In this document: positions 1 through 7,448 of the stretch, piece after piece
Numbering within the stretch: the first letter of the stretch is position 1
Layout: the number at the start of each line of letters is the position of its first letter
Assembly: GCA_002328415.1 (NCBI GenBank)
Contig: DCXL01000004.1
Coordinates: 779,042-843,041, forward strand
Source: Micavibrio sp. UBA2137
Lineage (GTDB): Bacteria; Pseudomonadota; Alphaproteobacteria; Micavibrionales; Micavibrionaceae
DNA: 64,000 nucleotides
Reading direction: 5' to 3'
Translations under genes and position numbers: made by a program
The notes under the pieces: model-generated
The model's input: the letters and a program-made list of their open reading frames with translations, nothing else
What the model was told of the DNA's origin: nothing
Databases searched by the model: none

Positions 1-792
1 CTCCATCGGCGCGCCGCCAAGCAGCATCATACGCACATCCTCCAGCGCTTTAACTGTGACCACATCGCCCTCGCGCAATATCAACATTTGCGAGGGGTTA
101 TAGGGTACGCCGCCAATTGAAATACGTCCCTGAAATGGGTAAAGCGCGCGCTCGGCGTATAAATTTGGAATCTCTAGGCTTTGCCCGGCTTTTAGCGCGA
201 TATCTGCATAAAGTGTCGGGCTATGCGTGGGTGTGGGGGAGCGCTCTCCAAACGCCTCGCCCGCGATAAGCCGCATGGTCACGCCGTTATCACTGATAAT
301 GGGAAGTGCGCCTTTTTCAATATGCTTAAAGCTGGGGTCTTGTTCCTCGACCTGTTTAGGCAGGGCAAGCCATGACTGTATCCCGAAGAGAGAGCTCTCC
401 CCTTGTCTGATATCCGCGCCTGTGCGCTCGGAATGGGTAATGCCCTTGCCTGCGGTCATCAGGTTAATGTCACCTGGCAGAATACGTTGATCAGAGCCAA
501 GAGAGTCCTTGTGGTCAAGGCTACCCTCGAACAAATAAGTGACTGTTGCCAGATTGATATGGGGATGCGGGCGCACATCCACGCCTTGGCCTGTTAAAAA
601 CTCGCCCGGGCCCATCTGATCCCAGAAGATAAAAGGGCCAACCATTTTGCGCTCGCGCGAGGGGAGTGCGCGCATCACCTCGAAATTGCCAATATCGCTC
701 ACCCGCGGAATAATCAGCGTTTCAACGGCCTCATCGGCTGCGGGCAGGCTTGGTGGGCGTTGTGATTGGCGGTCCTCTTTTTCTGTACTCAT
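1..792 (-). CDS. Pirin family protein (3' end cut by window)
   Basis: Pirins are small cupin proteins with a metal-binding N-terminal barrel; bacterial members include quercetinase-like enzymes and redox or metabolic regulators. The minus-strand frame starts MSTEKEDRQSQRP and runs open to the window edge (264 codons), so only the C-terminal end is missing. Pirin hallmarks are present: WDQMGPGEF, the metal-ligand stretch RPHPHINLATVTYLFEG, and the second ligand block GKGITHSER. The C-terminal part ends in ...EDVRMMLLGGAPME, the start of the second cupin half. It is divergent from the tRNA-Met gene. The family call is secure; the substrate or partner is not known. Confidence 0.93.
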   Translation of the reverse strand, partial: MSTEKEDRQSQRPPSLPAADEAVETLIIPRVSDIGNFEVMRALPSRERKMVGPFIFWDQMGPGEFLTGQGVDVRPHPHINLATVTYLFEGSLDHKDSLGSDQRILPGDINLMTAGKGITHSERTGADIRQGESSLFGIQSWLALPKQVEEQDPSFKHIEKGALPIISDNGVTMRLIAGEAFGERSPTPTHSPTLYADIALKAGQSLEIPNLYAERALYPFQGRISIGGVPYNPSQMLILREGDVVTVKALEDVRMMLLGGAPME

Positions 793-866
793 GCACTATG
801 AAATAGCGCGTTGCGCGGACAAGTCGAGCGCGGGGCAATCTCCATACAAAAAGGCGCAAATCAGAC

Positions 867-896
867 TTGACAGAGCGCCCCCGAATAAAGCATAAC
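867..896 (+). promoter_or_regulatory. Sigma70-type promoter of tRNA-Met
   Basis: A perfect TTGACA (867-872) is followed after 18 bases by CATAAC (891-896). This would start transcription near 903, about 20 bases before the tRNA. Read by eye only; the -10 box matches 4 of 6 consensus positions. Confidence 0.5.
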
Positions 897-921
897 CTCA
901 CATGTCTTTTTCATCAAAGAT

Positions 922-998
922 GGCGGAGTAGCTCAGCCGGTTAGAGCAGTGGAATCATAATCCATGTGTCGGGGGTTCAAGTCCCTCCTCCGCTACCA
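922..998 (+). tRNA. tRNA-Met (CAT anticodon, elongator type)
   Basis: This is a 77-nt cloverleaf with encoded CCA. The acceptor stem GGCGGAG pairs with CTCCGCT, the D arm contains GCTC/GAGC, and the anticodon stem GTGGA/TCCAT encloses the loop ATCATAA with anticodon CAT. The T arm is GTCGGGGGTTCAAGTCCC. The paired GG-C start and the overall sequence match alphaproteobacterial elongator tRNA-Met rather than initiator tRNA; a lysidine-modified tRNA-Ile(CAT) is less likely. Its 3' end is the insertion site of the island that follows. Confidence 0.93.
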
Positions 999-1008
999 TT
1001 TTCTAAAA
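981..1008 (+). repeat. attL: 28-bp direct repeat at tRNA 3' end
   Basis: The repeat runs from the T arm of tRNA-Met through the CCA end and ten bases beyond (...GCTACCATTTTCTAAAA). It is identical to 12900-12927. Similarity continues past it with a one-base offset (ATATCC). Keeping the tRNA intact at the integrase-proximal end is typical for tRNA-directed tyrosine recombinases. Confidence 0.9.
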
Positions 1009-1073
1009 TATCCTTTTATTTCAAGTCACTTACAAGATGGATTGCATGGTGTAACCGTAAGGTGCGACCTAAA

Positions 1074-2696
1074 ATGTATAATCCGACTTATCTCGTGCAA
1101 TCACGACACAATATCTATTACTTCCGCTATCCTCTGCCTCTTAATCCACCTGTGAGAATAAGTGTCTCATTGAGGACACGTTGCCCTAAAGAAGCCTTGC
1201 AGTTAGCTACAATGCTAGAATACCATAGCTTGAAGCTAATAAAAGCATTGGACTTAAACACTATGCAACATGCCGAGATTGTATCCCTCTTTAAAAGCTA
1301 TTACAGCGATAAGCTCAGTCAAGCGAGAACGCGCATTGATAAAGAGGGCCAACTTCCTAAGCAGAATGTCATAAATATCCAAAATCAATTAGAACAACTG
1401 AAAGAGCTCATTGATAATGATTGTGATGATATTGATGAACTTTATGGCCTTGAATATGGCTCAGAAGACAACAAGCAAATCCATAAAGATTTAAAACCTA
1501 TTATGGAGAAGTATGAACTCGACTTTGCCAGAGACAGTAAAGAGTATAAGGCGATGCAGTCTGCGCATAAATATGCGCTCCGCAACTATTATGAAAGCCT
1601 TCTTCAATATAATACAAGCGTGACCGACTACAGTTTGCTAGGGTCATTTGAGCCTTCTAAACAGATAGACCATAATAATCCCGAATATCGCCTTAAAACT
1701 ATTATTGATAAATATCTTTCAGAGGTTGATGGCACGATGACGGTCAAAAGCTATAACGAGTTTTCAACATGCCTACGATACCTTGTAGAGCTTTATGGCG
1801 AACAATATAGCATTACGAAACTTGATGGATCAGAGGCGCGATATGTGAAGGATTGTCTCCTCAAAACACCTGCACACCGTAACAAGAAGAAAGAGACAAG
1901 AGGTCTACCTCTGGCAAAACAGTTACAAGTTGAAGGGTTATCGCCTTTTGCCCCTCGCACAGTGAATAAATATCTCGATTGCTATAGTACTCTGTTTAAG
2001 TGGGCCGTTAATAATAACTACATCGAGACCAACTACTTTGAAGGTATGTCTGTTAAAGACACGAAAAGCGGAAAAAGAACGAATTTCAATGATGAGGAAC
2101 TCAAACGCATCTTTGCAGAACTCGATAAGGGCAAAGGCGGTTTGGCTAAAACTGATATGCGCTATTGGAGTACTCTCATCTTTTTCTACACTGGCGCACG
2201 CCGTAACGAGATTGCAAGCCTCACACCCGATGATGTTAAATATAGTGAAGAAACGGATGTCCATTATTTCAAAATCAAGGACGAGAAGAAGAGCAAGAGA
2301 TTTAAAAAGGACTCTTTACGCTTAGTGCCCGTTCACAGTGACCTAATTGAACGCGGTTTTCTTGACTATGTTGAGCGTGTTAGAAAGATGAAGGGCAAAG
2401 ACCTACGCTTACTTCACGAGTTAACTTACACAAATAACCATGGATGGGGTAAGAAACTGACTTACTGGTTCAGTAACGTCCTACTACCTGGGCTAGACAT
2501 CAAAACATCTGAAACAGCTCTGCATAGCACACGCCATACATTTATCACACGCATCAAAGAGAATGACGTGAATTACCAAGTTGTTGAGGCAATGGTTGGT
2601 CACGAAGGTAAGGGCATGGGAGAGACGGTTTACACACACCGAAGCGAAAGACACCTTCGCATCTTCAAAGATACTATTGAGATGTTGAAATATTAA
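1074..2696 (+). CDS. Tyrosine recombinase/integrase (DUF6538-type N-terminus)
   Basis: This site-specific recombinase of about 540 residues catalyses integration and excision of the island at tRNA-Met. The N-terminus MYNPTYLVQSRHNIYYFRYP resembles the DUF6538 domain of phage-like integrases. The C-terminal catalytic domain shows the family residues: Arg376 in TGARRNEI, His484 and Arg487 in HSTRH, a histidine in MVGHEGKG, and nucleophile Tyr520 in GETVYTH. The frame is open upstream into the tRNA, but the ATG at 1074 is preferred because AAGGTG lies 9 bases before it and the protein then begins with the conserved YLVQSR block. It lies directly next to attL, the normal place for a resident integrase. 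Confidence 0.93.
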   Translation: MYNPTYLVQSRHNIYYFRYPLPLNPPVRISVSLRTRCPKEALQLATMLEYHSLKLIKALDLNTMQHAEIVSLFKSYYSDKLSQARTRIDKEGQLPKQNVINIQNQLEQLKELIDNDCDDIDELYGLEYGSEDNKQIHKDLKPIMEKYELDFARDSKEYKAMQSAHKYALRNYYESLLQYNTSVTDYSLLGSFEPSKQIDHNNPEYRLKTIIDKYLSEVDGTMTVKSYNEFSTCLRYLVELYGEQYSITKLDGSEARYVKDCLLKTPAHRNKKKETRGLPLAKQLQVEGLSPFAPRTVNKYLDCYSTLFKWAVNNNYIETNYFEGMSVKDTKSGKRTNFNDEELKRIFAELDKGKGGLAKTDMRYWSTLIFFYTGARRNEIASLTPDDVKYSEETDVHYFKIKDEKKSKRFKKDSLRLVPVHSDLIERGFLDYVERVRKMKGKDLRLLHELTYTNNHGWGKKLTYWFSNVLLPGLDIKTSETALHSTRHTFITRIKENDVNYQVVEAMVGHEGKGMGETVYTHRSERHLRIFKDTIEMLKY

Positions 2697-2744
2697 CCAT
2701 TTAGTTTAAATAACTCAAAGTTAATTCAAAACACAAGTTACAAG

Positions 2745-3239
2745 ATGTCAAATAAAGAAAAAATAGGAATTGTTTATAGAACAGAAAGCATAAAACTATG
2801 GAGACGCTTTGTATTTCTAGGCTTTATTTTGCTTGGAGCACACCTTTTAAAACTTACGCCTCATGAGTTTTCTGGCATGGGGTTCAAGGTCAACGTATAT
2901 GATGCCAAAATAATATATGGCTTCCTATCTTTAGCTGTAATCTATAATTTTATCCTAGCTTGCATGCATGGGTTGATTGGAGGTGGATTAGCATTTATTG
3001 ATCCAAATCAGGAAATAAAAAACGCCATTGTCACTTCTTTATGCAATTCTGATAAGAGTCTTACAAACGATAAAGCTGAAAAACAAGCAATGTGGATTTA
3101 TGTTCCATTAATAATTTTATTCTTTGCATTTAGTTTAATTATGGCTGTATTTGGTCTTCTGGTAATAGCTACATCGTTTCACGATATATATGCCCTTTAC
3201 CCTATCATTGAAGCACATGTTTCAGATTTAATCTTATAA
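2745..3239 (+). CDS. Hypothetical membrane protein (island cargo)
   Basis: A 164-residue protein I do not recognise. Three hydrophobic segments are visible: about residues 22-38 (FVFLGFILLGAHLL), 53-80 (YGFLSLAVIYNFILACMHG, then a glycine-rich turn) and 115-145 (IYVPLIILFFAFSLIMAVFG). A polar, lysine-containing loop lies between the second and third. No signal peptide or catalytic motif is evident. It follows the integrase by 48 bases on the same strand and converges on the coiled-coil membrane protein gene. The AT-rich composition and lack of recognisable relatives fit recently acquired cargo. There is only a weak ribosome binding site (ACAAG). Confidence 0.7.
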   Translation: MSNKEKIGIVYRTESIKLWRRFVFLGFILLGAHLLKLTPHEFSGMGFKVNVYDAKIIYGFLSLAVIYNFILACMHGLIGGGLAFIDPNQEIKNAIVTSLCNSDKSLTNDKAEKQAMWIYVPLIILFFAFSLIMAVFGLLVIATSFHDIYALYPIIEAHVSDLIL

Positions 3240-3260
3240 AACTTTAATACTTTAATTTCA

Positions 3261-4583
3261 TCACTCGTTATTTTTTATTTTATTAGCGAGCTGCTTAACT
3301 CCTTTTTTATTAACTTCGAATTTAGTGCCTTCCGACCCCAATTCAATGTGAGTACAAGAGCTTAAAAACTCACCCAATGGGTTTAATCGTTCATTCTTAT
3401 TCATAACTCCAGAAGAATTAAAAAGATTATTGCAAACCGCATCAATCCATGTTTGAGGAGGCAGTGAGTTTTTATTCAATTGGCTTTCCATGATGGTTTC
3501 AATTGCCCAACTGGCACGGTTTATGTCGTAGGCATACATTTCCAATTCTTTCTGTCTATTGTTATCATAATTGTAAAGCTCCCTTAACCATTTTAAGCTG
3601 TAGAGCAAAAACCCAACAGAACCAATTGAAGACAGCACACCTTTAAGCATTAAGAACCATTCTTTATTCTTATAAACACTCAACTCTAAGTTTATAAATT
3701 TTTCTCTATTAGCAATCATATCTAAGTGTTCTATATATTCATTTAAGCTATAGATAGAGAGAAATGCTAAAAGAAAGGTAGCACTCAAAGACAACCATAA
3801 TATAAACATTCGAATGTAATTTGATGACTTAGAAACGAGCGTTTTCTCCAGTCTCGATTTAATATCATCATTTATTTTTCCACTTAATTCTCTACGCACA
3901 TGCATGTGCTCTCTGTCGTCTAGCTCCTTCTCTCTAGCGTCTAGATCAGAAGATATCTTTGTGAGTTTATCTTCTTCTATTTTATTTAGAGATTTTAACT
4001 CCTCTAATCTATCAAGATGATTTTGCTCTAATTCCTTTTGTCTTTTAGTATAATCTTTGCTTAATTTGCTTCTTTCTGAAGATAAATCACTAACCATCTT
4101 TTCATGTAAAGAAGATAAGCTCGTTAATTGCCTTTGCAATAAATCTAAAGGTTCGTTGCCGCTATCGCCCAGATTCTTAGATATGTTTTTTTCAGCAAAC
4201 TTAGAAAGCAAACGATTGCACTCTATGATTTCTTGAGTGGAAGGAGCTTGCTGAGAAGGACTTCTTTGAGTGCCTACAATCATATAAAGTTCGTCGTAAT
4301 ATGCAGAAGCCTCTCTAACACCTACCTTGTCTTGATCGATAGCTACCCCTCTTCTAAATCTAACAGTAAATTTATGTAATTCAGAAACATAATCAAATGA
4401 TGTGATTGCTGTATCGTTTGACTTCTCAAGTAACTTAATGTCTTCAGATTCTGAAGTAAGAGGAATATTTCCTAAATGAACATTAGATTGTATTTTACCA
4501 AACTTGGCCTCTAATGTTTTAAGTGTTTTGATGATATCTTTATCTTTTAACTTACCAGTACGATAAGCAGCTGTATTAGACAT
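3261..4583 (-). CDS. Coiled-coil protein with two membrane segments, unknown
   Basis: A 440-residue protein I cannot assign. In order: a polar N-terminal region (1-145); a long predicted coiled coil rich in Glu, Lys, Leu and Ser (about 150-245, with SSERSKLSKDYTKRQKELE and DAREKELDDREH); a transmembrane segment (about 260-280, FILWLSLSATFLLAFLSIY); a short extracytoplasmic loop; a second hydrophobic segment (about 315-335, GVLSSIGSVGFLLYSL); and a soluble C-terminus with a Trp-containing helix (ASWAIETIMES). Coiled coil plus two membrane helices resembles the layout of membrane-anchored sensors or effectors in some island defence systems, but that is inference from architecture only. Transcribed against its neighbours. 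Confidence 0.7.
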   Translation of the reverse strand: MSNTAAYRTGKLKDKDIIKTLKTLEAKFGKIQSNVHLGNIPLTSESEDIKLLEKSNDTAITSFDYVSELHKFTVRFRRGVAIDQDKVGVREASAYYDELYMIVGTQRSPSQQAPSTQEIIECNRLLSKFAEKNISKNLGDSGNEPLDLLQRQLTSLSSLHEKMVSDLSSERSKLSKDYTKRQKELEQNHLDRLEELKSLNKIEEDKLTKISSDLDAREKELDDREHMHVRRELSGKINDDIKSRLEKTLVSKSSNYIRMFILWLSLSATFLLAFLSIYSLNEYIEHLDMIANREKFINLELSVYKNKEWFLMLKGVLSSIGSVGFLLYSLKWLRELYNYDNNRQKELEMYAYDINRASWAIETIMESQLNKNSLPPQTWIDAVCNNLFNSSGVMNKNERLNPLGEFLSSCTHIELGSEGTKFEVNKKGVKQLANKIKNNE

Positions 4584-4624
4584 TATAGTATTTCCTAATT
4601 GATATAAAAACTTAGTATATCTAA

Positions 4625-4653
4625 TTGACCGATTCCTACAAGTTCCCTAACAT
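4625..4653 (+). promoter_or_regulatory. Promoter for the island structured RNA
   Basis: TTGACC (4625-4630), a 17-base spacer, then TAACAT (4648-4653). This predicts a start near 4660, shortly before the first hairpin of the structured RNA. It lies in the gap upstream of the divergent coiled-coil gene. Confidence 0.5.
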
Positions 4654-4659
4654 CCATAC

Positions 4660-4864
4660 CAGAGCTTTTAAGTAAAAGTTCCGAGGCTTAGTAACCTCTT
4701 CCAGAGCGGTCATTTCAACATCAGACCGTAATTGTGATGTTGCTTTCTCTATGTCGAGAAGGCAACGGAATACAACAACGCTTGCGTGAATACGTTGCGC
4801 TGTTCTCTGGACAGTTACTAACTTCTCGGCTCTGAAGCAAAAGCTCAGAGCCGTTTTAGTTTTA
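4660..4864 (+). ncRNA. Candidate structured RNA (multi-branch, own terminator)
   Basis: The gap between divergent genes folds unusually well. A small hairpin sits at 4665-4678. Then a long closing helix pairs 4688-4695 with 4814-4821 (8 bp, TTAGTAAC/GTTACTAA) and 4700-4706 with 4805-4811 (7 bp, TCCAGAG/CTCTGGA). Inside are three arms: CGGTC/GACCG (4707-4711/4724-4728); an 11-bp stem with one G-U (4739-4749/4756-4766); and 4774-4781/4797-4804 (7 of 8 pairs). A rival 8-bp stem, 4716-4723/4735-4742, would disrupt the first two arms, so switching is conceivable. A terminator follows directly. It could be a free RNA of about 200 nt or an attenuating leader for the gene at 4884. It matches no RNA family I can name. 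Confidence 0.6.
4827..4864 (+). terminator. Rho-independent terminator 20 bases before a start codon
   Basis: CGGCTCTGA (4827-4835) pairs perfectly with TCAGAGCCG (4845-4853), extended by GC/GC around an AAAA loop, and is followed by TTTTAGTTTT. It ends the structured RNA and stands just ahead of the ribosome binding site (AGGAG, 4870-4874) of the gene at 4884. Read-through control of that gene is therefore possible. Confidence 0.8.
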
Positions 4865-4883
4865 AAAACAGGAGTTAGTACAC

Positions 4884-5216
4884 ATGAAAATCATTCTTCT
4901 AATTGGAGCAATAATCTCATTTGCCATTGCAGGCGTCGGAGGGCTCACGACCTTTGCATTTCTTGCTCTGATCATTTGGTATGTTCTGACCGAACGCGGA
5001 CTTCTCTTCATACGGTCTTATCTTTATCTCAGAGCCTTGAGAGATACAGATGATGAAAAACAATCAAATAAGATTGCCAATCGTGTGAACATCTTTAGCT
5101 CTCGCGAGCATCTTAATGATGCAGTTTCCTATGCCAATATGCATTCAGATGGTAAGCAATTGCCTGTCATAAAAGCAGCTAAAAAGTACGGTTATAAAGC
5201 ACGTGGAATTATCTAG
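4884..5216 (+). CDS. Hypothetical small membrane protein (island cargo)
   Basis: A 110-residue protein I do not recognise. The first 38 residues are hydrophobic with a Gly-Val-Gly-Gly turn in the middle (IILLIGAIISFAIAGVGG, then FAFLALIIWYVL), probably a membrane hairpin or a signal anchor plus helix. The remaining 70 residues are polar and basic at the end (AAKKYGYKARGII). A clear AGGAG lies 9 bases before the ATG. The gene sits directly downstream of the terminator of the structured RNA, so it may be expressed only on read-through or anti-termination. Nothing in the sequence indicates a biochemical activity. Confidence 0.65.
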   Translation: MKIILLIGAIISFAIAGVGGLTTFAFLALIIWYVLTERGLLFIRSYLYLRALRDTDDEKQSNKIANRVNIFSSREHLNDAVSYANMHSDGKQLPVIKAAKKYGYKARGII

Positions 5217-5497
5217 TTTGTGACCATGCTCAAAAGCACAGTTTATCAGTGTTTTTAACTAAAGCGCCTTATTTTGACCACTAGAGGAATAACGGGAGAG
5301 AATACTAAGGGGCGGAGATAATATTATTATACTAGTAATATACCATGGCAGAATACTAGCCTCTTAATAAAGCTATATATAAAATATGATAATAAGAGAG
5401 ATATAATCAGAGTTATATATAAGTAAGTATATAATGAGGTATATACCTAGAGTTAATATCTATAAGGTACAATCATTATATAAATACTAGGGGCAAC
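5217..5497. other. AT-rich intergenic stretch with repeated ATACTA motifs
   Basis: No reading frame of note. The stretch is very AT-rich, with many TATATA tracts. The motif (A)ATACTA(A)GGGGC appears at about 5302 and again just before the next start (about 5484), and ATACTAG also occurs at about 5354; a TACTAGTA palindrome lies at about 5329. This probably holds promoter and control sequences for the gene at 5498, but no box pair stands out. Confidence 0.4.
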
Positions 5498-6313
5498 ATG
5501 AGACTACTCTCACTATCAATACTTACATTACTATATATTCTTAGTTCTGTTCATAGTGCGGAAGCACATAGACCTTACCTAGTAAAAGATAAAACCTTTG
5601 AAACCCCTAAGGGAATTATTATTACCGAACGATTATATGGGGATGGTATAGTAGTTACTGACCCTATGCAGTACCAAATAAGAGACGGCAAAGGTAATGT
5701 TCTGGCTAATACGAAAACTTATAATCACATAGCCACCTTCTGCCCAAATCTAAAGTTCTGCTGGGCATTCCCCTATGATGGCTTCACAATTCTGAGTGTA
5801 GGCCAAAAGCTTGATTATAAAGGCTTGGATTTAGAAAAAGAGAAACCTATCTTTGAACTAGCAGAAGAGGAAAAGACATCCTTTGAAAGGTATTTATCTG
5901 ATCCTAATTATAAAAGAACAGCAAGCTATGAGTTCGGCTATCCTGAATTTCAAAACAAAGATAAAATAGGATTTAAAGCGGTTAAGTTTAGTTCTGTATT
6001 TAGTGCATTAGTTATCTTAAAAGAAAATCTTATTGGTTTATTACTAACCTTAGCACTCTCAATCGTACCTATCTTCATTAAGTCTTTCTTCTTTGACATC
6101 CTAAAAAGCGAAAGTCGCATCATCACATTTGCTCGCAAGTTATTTGGTACTGTTTTGATAATTGGTTTTACAATCTTCTTTATAATTACAATCTTTTCCC
6201 TATCGTTTTTTACAGGGCTTCCATTCTTTTACATGATGGTTTCTCTATCAGTAGGATTATATATTGGTTCTAAGATGGGGAAGCGAATAGTTCAAAAGCA
6301 TAATGCAATCTAA
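5498..6313 (+). CDS. Secreted/membrane protein of unknown function (island cargo)
   Basis: A 271-residue protein I do not recognise. It starts with a signal peptide (MRLLSLSILTLLYILSSVHS, likely cleavage after AEA). An extracytoplasmic domain of about 150 residues follows, with two cysteines close together (FCPNLKFCWAFPYDGF) that could form a disulfide. Three hydrophobic segments fill the C-terminal part (about 173-193, 212-235 and 240-257), ending in the basic tail KMGKRIVQKHNAI. This suggests a periplasmic sensor-like head on a small membrane domain. The start is supported by AGGGG a few bases upstream. Whether it acts with the neighbouring small membrane protein or the RTX operon is unknown. 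Confidence 0.68.
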   Translation: MRLLSLSILTLLYILSSVHSAEAHRPYLVKDKTFETPKGIIITERLYGDGIVVTDPMQYQIRDGKGNVLANTKTYNHIATFCPNLKFCWAFPYDGFTILSVGQKLDYKGLDLEKEKPIFELAEEEKTSFERYLSDPNYKRTASYEFGYPEFQNKDKIGFKAVKFSSVFSALVILKENLIGLLLTLALSIVPIFIKSFFFDILKSESRIITFARKLFGTVLIIGFTIFFIITIFSLSFFTGLPFFYMMVSLSVGLYIGSKMGKRIVQKHNAI

Positions 6314-6581
6314 ATTTCAACTGATTTGAGCCACACTTCTCCGTTTTGATATCTATCTTTATTGAGACCAGTTGTTAAATGCATAGAAGTGTATGGAGAG
6401 CTCGTAGAGTCCAGTTAAAATCTTTAATTAAGAATTTCCCATATTGTGCTCTAGAACCTCTGTACGAAGCCCTCAGCGTGCAGGAGCTTCATTTGTGGAG
6501 AAGTTTCCTAAGTTGATTCGACTCTTCCTCAGAAGTGTGGTGTAAATGATGTAATCAAATTTACATTGTGGGGAGCGCCTC

Positions 6582-7448
6582 TTGAAAAAACTTTATTCTT
6601 TAATCTTTGTTTTTCTAATACTGGCAGTATTTCTGATACAACAAAACCTATCTGCTCAAGAAGGCACACAACATCACCCAACTGAAATCTTACTGACCTC
6701 CTTGTCTGAAGATGAGACCCCCATTCCCTACTTAGCGATTAAAAATAAGTATCAGGAGAATGAGATACAAGAACTCCAGGAATGCAACGACAATTTGCAG
6801 TGGTTAATGAAACCCTTCGGTGAATTTAATCAAGATATGATTTTAAGACCAATGAACGAGATTAAATTCCATATTGGATATCCTAAGTTTCTTTTTGATA
6901 GCAGTAAAACTAAAGAAAATGATATGCCCTCAATCAAAGAATATGAGTATTTTGAAACTTTAAATATTTATGAGGCTGAGAAAGCCAATTTGGCGAATGT
7001 ATTCTTACTTCCCGTGAATGATAAGAGTGTGATTAATTTCAACACCTCAGCCAGATTTCCAACAAGACTATCTATAAACCCAGATTTATCTCAACCTTTA
7101 GATCACTTATTTTCAAAATCATTTTTTAATCTAACACGATTTAAAATTAAGCCATCTGAAATGAATGGATATATTGTTAGAAATAGCAATAATAAAGTTG
7201 TTGCGAGCTTTTGTCCAATAAACTTCAATGATGAAGAAAGTATTTCAGAAAACTTGTTTTCATGCTTTGTGCAAAGCAAGGGCTTTATAGGATTCTCAAA
7301 CCTGCACGAAAACTTATCAGATCGTGCCATTGACGAAGCTGTTTATTTGCAGTCCATTTCATTCTGTGATGACTACCCTTCAGGTAAAAACATTATTCTT
7401 ATGGATGTCTCCGAATTGGTGAAATCATGTAAGTTAGGAGAAAAATAG
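6582..7448 (+). CDS. Secreted partner protein coupled to the RTX gene
   Basis: A 288-residue protein of unknown family, translated from TTG with GGGGAG upstream. The signal peptide is clear (MKKLYSLIFVFLILAVFLIQ, likely cleaved after LSAQ). The mature part is polar with about five cysteines (positions near 68, 209, 228, 262 and 282), consistent with a periplasmic disulfide-bonded protein. Its stop TAG overlaps the GTG start of the giant RTX gene by one base (TAGTG), which indicates translational coupling and matched expression. By analogy with secreted metalloproteases and their adjacent periplasmic inhibitors, it could be an inhibitor, immunity protein or secretion helper for the RTX protein. 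That is inference only; no sequence motif supports a specific role. Confidence 0.7.
   Translation: MKKLYSLIFVFLILAVFLIQQNLSAQEGTQHHPTEILLTSLSEDETPIPYLAIKNKYQENEIQELQECNDNLQWLMKPFGEFNQDMILRPMNEIKFHIGYPKFLFDSSKTKENDMPSIKEYEYFETLNIYEAEKANLANVFLLPVNDKSVINFNTSARFPTRLSINPDLSQPLDHLFSKSFFNLTRFKIKPSEMNGYIVRNSNNKVVASFCPINFNDEESISENLFSCFVQSKGFIGFSNLHENLSDRAIDEAVYLQSISFCDDYPSGKNIILMDVSELVKSCKLGEK

Noticed and set aside
966..1073. Extension of the integrase upstream into the tRNA gene
   Set aside because: The frame is open there only because the tRNA and att site contain no stop; a good ribosome binding site and the conserved N-terminus point to the ATG at 1074.
4660..4864. The structured RNA as a retron msr-msd or CRISPR-like element
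   Set aside because: No reverse transcriptase gene is near and there are no spaced direct repeats. The structure alone does not justify either label.
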